From the IMG/VR virus record IMGVR_UViG_3300027872_000016, positions 1 through 37,036 of that record: 37,036 bases of DNA; one strand, written 5' to 3'. The notes beneath the pieces are model-generated. The model was given only the letters and a program-made list of their open reading frames with translations, was not told the origin of the DNA and did no database searches. Both the position numbers and the translations under genes were made by a program. Below, in pieces: positions 35,012 through 37,036 of the stretch; the stretch's first letter is position 1, and every line of letters begins with the position of its first letter. This DNA comes from a virus.

Positions 35012-35400
35012 AGGAGCTTCTTGAATGGGACCTAGAATTTGGTCCCAGTTACGATAAGCTCCTAGCCCTTCGTGAATCTGGGAAGGAGGTACCTGCGTTA
35101 GACCGCAGACCAGAATTACCCATCACGCTTGAGTGGGCGTGGAGCGCGTATGCAGAAATGACGAAAGGCAGGAGTTGGATTATGGGTTCACCACAATCAA
35201 TTCCATTGTCTGAAATTATTGCGTACGGAGAGTTGACATTACTAAAGCGCGATGAAGTAGAAGAACTGTTACGCTTTATAAGATTGCTGGATGATGTATA
35301 CTTTAAACATTTAGAGAAAAGGACGAAAACGAAAAATGGCAGAGCTGGAAGTCACAATCGACGGACGGGGAGCCCAAAGAGGGGCCGGAATAGTCGTTAA
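34616..35400 (+). CDS. Tail assembly chaperone, frameshifted long form (GT-like)
   Basis: A -1 shift at GGGAAAC adds 131 residues in another frame, giving about 261 residues in all. The extension has RLKELLEWDLEFGPSYDKLL, LPITLEWAWSAYAEMTKGRS, QSIPLSEIIAYGELTLL and EELLRFIRLLDDVYFKHLEK, a typical T-domain (W..Y..m...R, P....ei..y......, f...~~~lD~~y). The frame is open from 34981 to TAA 35398-35400. The T part recruits the tail tube protein. It overlaps the tape-measure start by 65 bases. Confidence 0.85.
34999..35063 (+). promoter_or_regulatory. Programmed -1 frameshift signal
   Basis: The heptamer G GGA AAC (34999-35005) lies in the zero frame two codons before the stop. Six bases later AGGAGCTT (35012-35019) pairs with AAGCTCCT (35056-35063), enclosing TGGGACC (35026-35032) paired with GGTCCCA (35041-35047). 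The outer stem also contains the AGGAG sequence. Confidence 0.9.
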
Positions 35401-37036
35401 AGGCCTTCAGAATATTCGTAAGGGTGCAGCACAGACTAACGAATCTTTAAAAAGAACCAACCGCGCATTTCGGCAAACATCAAAATCAAGCGCTAATCTC
35501 GGGCAAGCCATAGGCGCATTGGGTGGCATCCTTGCGATCGGTAAAGTCATAGCCTACGCAGATGCCTGGACCTTAGTTAATAACAGAATTCGTCTTGTTA
35601 CTGATGGGCAAGATGAACTTAATGCCGTAACTGAACAAGTATTTAGGATCGCGCAAGAAGCTCGTGTTGGTTTAGCGAGCACCGCAGAACTTTATCAAAG
35701 AATCGCTCGATCAGCGGAACTCCTAGGCATCAGTCAACAACGTGTTCTTGATGTTACCAAATCCGTTTCAAAAGCTATTACCATATCAGGTGTTTCAGCT
35801 ACCGCAGCAAATGCCGCAATCGTTCAGTTGGGACAGGGCCTAGCGTCTGGAACACTGCGGGGTGACGAACTGCGTTCCGTACTTGAGCAAACTCCAAGGC
35901 TTGCTAGGGCTATCGCTGATGGTTTGCAAGTACCAATCGGCGCTCTACGTGAATTAGGTAAAGCAGGCAAGTTGAGCGCCCAGGACGTCATTGCGGCGCT
36001 GGAATCTCAGAAGGATGTTCTCGAGGCCGAATTTGGTAGTATCGATGTGACTATCGGTCAAGCGTTTGTTACGTTAGAAAGTTCCTTAATTCGATTTGTT
36101 GGTCGATTTGGTGAAGCTACAGGATTTTTCGCTCAGGGTGCCAAATCAATACAGTTGGTGGGAACCAGCCTCGACAATACGAGTGATAGTTTCTTTGAGG
36201 GTGCCTTCGCAGTATCTCAATTCATTAGTGCGTTGGCTGGTGGGCTTTCAGTGGTAGATGAACAATTCGCTTTATTTAAGAACACAGTTTTAACCACCCT
36301 TACTGAAACTTTTGAGTCAGCAAGACAGTTGGTGGAGGACTCTGTGTTTTTCCAATTCTCACCCGTCGGTGCTGCCACGGGTATTATTGATCATTTCTTT
36401 GGCGGCGATATTGATGCACTATCCGCTGCGGCCTCAGAAGAACGAGTTAGGCTTCAAGCAGAATTAGATAGGGCCAATACAGTTGTTGCTGAGGGTCTTG
36501 ATGAACAGCGGCGCATATTTGAAGAAAACCGCAAGCGCCGTCAGGCTGCCGCGGACCTCGATTTAAGTGAAGATCCCGCACCTTCCAATATGCTTGGACG
36601 GATGACTGAGAGGCAAGTTGCGGCTGCGGAACGTTTAAGGAAAAGCCTTGAAAAACTGGGTGAAACTATGACAGCCAGTTTACAAACACCACTCGAAGAG
36701 TTTGAATCCAGTTTGGAACAAGCTAATAGACTTCTGGATGCGGGTGTCATTAGCACAGAAACATATCAACGTAATTTGGCCGCCCTAACAGAAACATACC
36801 GTGAACAATTGCCGGCAGTGATTGAGTACAATGATCAGCTAGAACGTGGTGTGGGCATTACTGAAGAGTTCCTTACTCCACAAGAACAATTTATTGAAAA
36901 GCAACGGGAACTCAACGAGTTATTAGGAGTTGGTGCGATAAACCAAGAAACATTTAACCGCGCCCTTGTTGCGGCTCAGGAAGAGCTCGCAGAAGCAATT
37001 AATAAAGATGATGAGTTTGCAAAATTTTTAGAACAG
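35336..37036 (+). CDS. Tape measure protein, 5' part
   Basis: ATG 35336 opens a frame that runs to the end of the window (567 codons, no stop). AIGALGGILAIGKVIAYADA, NRIRLVTDGQDELNAVTEQVF, RIAQEARVGLASTAELYQRI, LGQGLASGTLRGDELRSVLEQTPRLARAI and ALRELGKAGKLSAQDVIAAL match the conserved tape-measure domain (TMP_3-like). Hydrophobic segments and long coiled-coil helices follow (ERVRLQAELDRANTVVAEGL, LEEFESSLEQANRLL). The protein sets tail length and is ejected ahead of DNA. The 3' end is outside the window. Confidence 0.93.
   Translation, partial: MAELEVTIDGRGAQRGAGIVVKGLQNIRKGAAQTNESLKRTNRAFRQTSKSSANLGQAIGALGGILAIGKVIAYADAWTLVNNRIRLVTDGQDELNAVTEQVFRIAQEARVGLASTAELYQRIARSAELLGISQQRVLDVTKSVSKAITISGVSATAANAAIVQLGQGLASGTLRGDELRSVLEQTPRLARAIADGLQVPIGALRELGKAGKLSAQDVIAALESQKDVLEAEFGSIDVTIGQAFVTLESSLIRFVGRFGEATGFFAQGAKSIQLVGTSLDNTSDSFFEGAFAVSQFISALAGGLSVVDEQFALFKNTVLTTLTETFESARQLVEDSVFFQFSPVGAATGIIDHFFGGDIDALSAAASEERVRLQAELDRANTVVAEGLDEQRRIFEENRKRRQAAADLDLSEDPAPSNMLGRMTERQVAAAERLRKSLEKLGETMTASLQTPLEEFESSLEQANRLLDAGVISTETYQRNLAALTETYREQLPAVIEYNDQLERGVGITEEFLTPQEQFIEKQRELNELLGVGAINQETFNRALVAAQEELAEAINKDDEFAKFLEQ

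Overview
The window is part of a tailed double-stranded DNA phage genome with a long, non-contractile (siphovirus-type) tail. The support is a run of recognisable virion genes: terminase, portal, MuF-like head protein, scaffold, major capsid, neck proteins, tail tube, a frameshifted tail chaperone pair and a tape measure. The host is probably Gram-negative, because one gene encodes a signal peptide followed by what looks like a YadA-type outer-membrane anchor. No integrase, tRNA gene, CRISPR array or insertion sequence was seen. Both ends are cut inside genes: a zinc-ribbon protein at the left and the tape measure at the right.

Bases 1-8853 read rightward and hold about two dozen small, tightly overlapping genes. 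Recognisable members are three SAM-methyltransferase-like proteins, a sulfotransferase-like P-loop protein, a cupin, a stand-alone RNase H1-type hybrid-binding domain, a PD-(D/E)XK nuclease, a Lar-like zinc ribbon, several other zinc ribbons and a double-HTH (XRE-type) regulator. This looks like an early or accessory module for nucleic-acid modification and host takeover.

Bases 9114-16326 read leftward and hold small, mostly unrecognised genes in short units, each with its own sigma70-like promoter and, in most cases, an intrinsic terminator. The genes share a near-identical Shine-Dalgarno leader. Two units share a covarying hairpin in the 5' UTR. An 11-base box, GTATTAAATGA, recurs in the intergenic spaces. 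Two paralogous small proteins (9154-9519 and 15999-16247) sit at the two ends of the module. Three gene-poor stretches (8854-9113, 14254-15229 and 16327-17416) carry direct and inverted repeats.

Bases 17363-37036 read rightward and form the virion module: small and large terminase, a DUF4055-type portal, a group of tiny basic proteins and envelope-directed proteins, a MuF-type head protein split into two genes, then its own promoter, scaffold, major capsid and a strong terminator. Next come fibre-like and Ig-like (BppU-like) accessory proteins, neck and connector proteins, tail terminator, tail tube, and the G/GT-type chaperones with a canonical -1 frameshift signal (GGGAAAC plus a two-stem structure).

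The most unusual points are the box-and-hairpin system of the leftward module, the repeat arrays between the leftward and late modules, a YadA-anchor mini-protein without a passenger, His-rich HxH tracts in both the portal tail and a membrane protein, the split MuF gene, a head-region reading frame without a credible start, and a tiny gene that duplicates the end of its neighbour.
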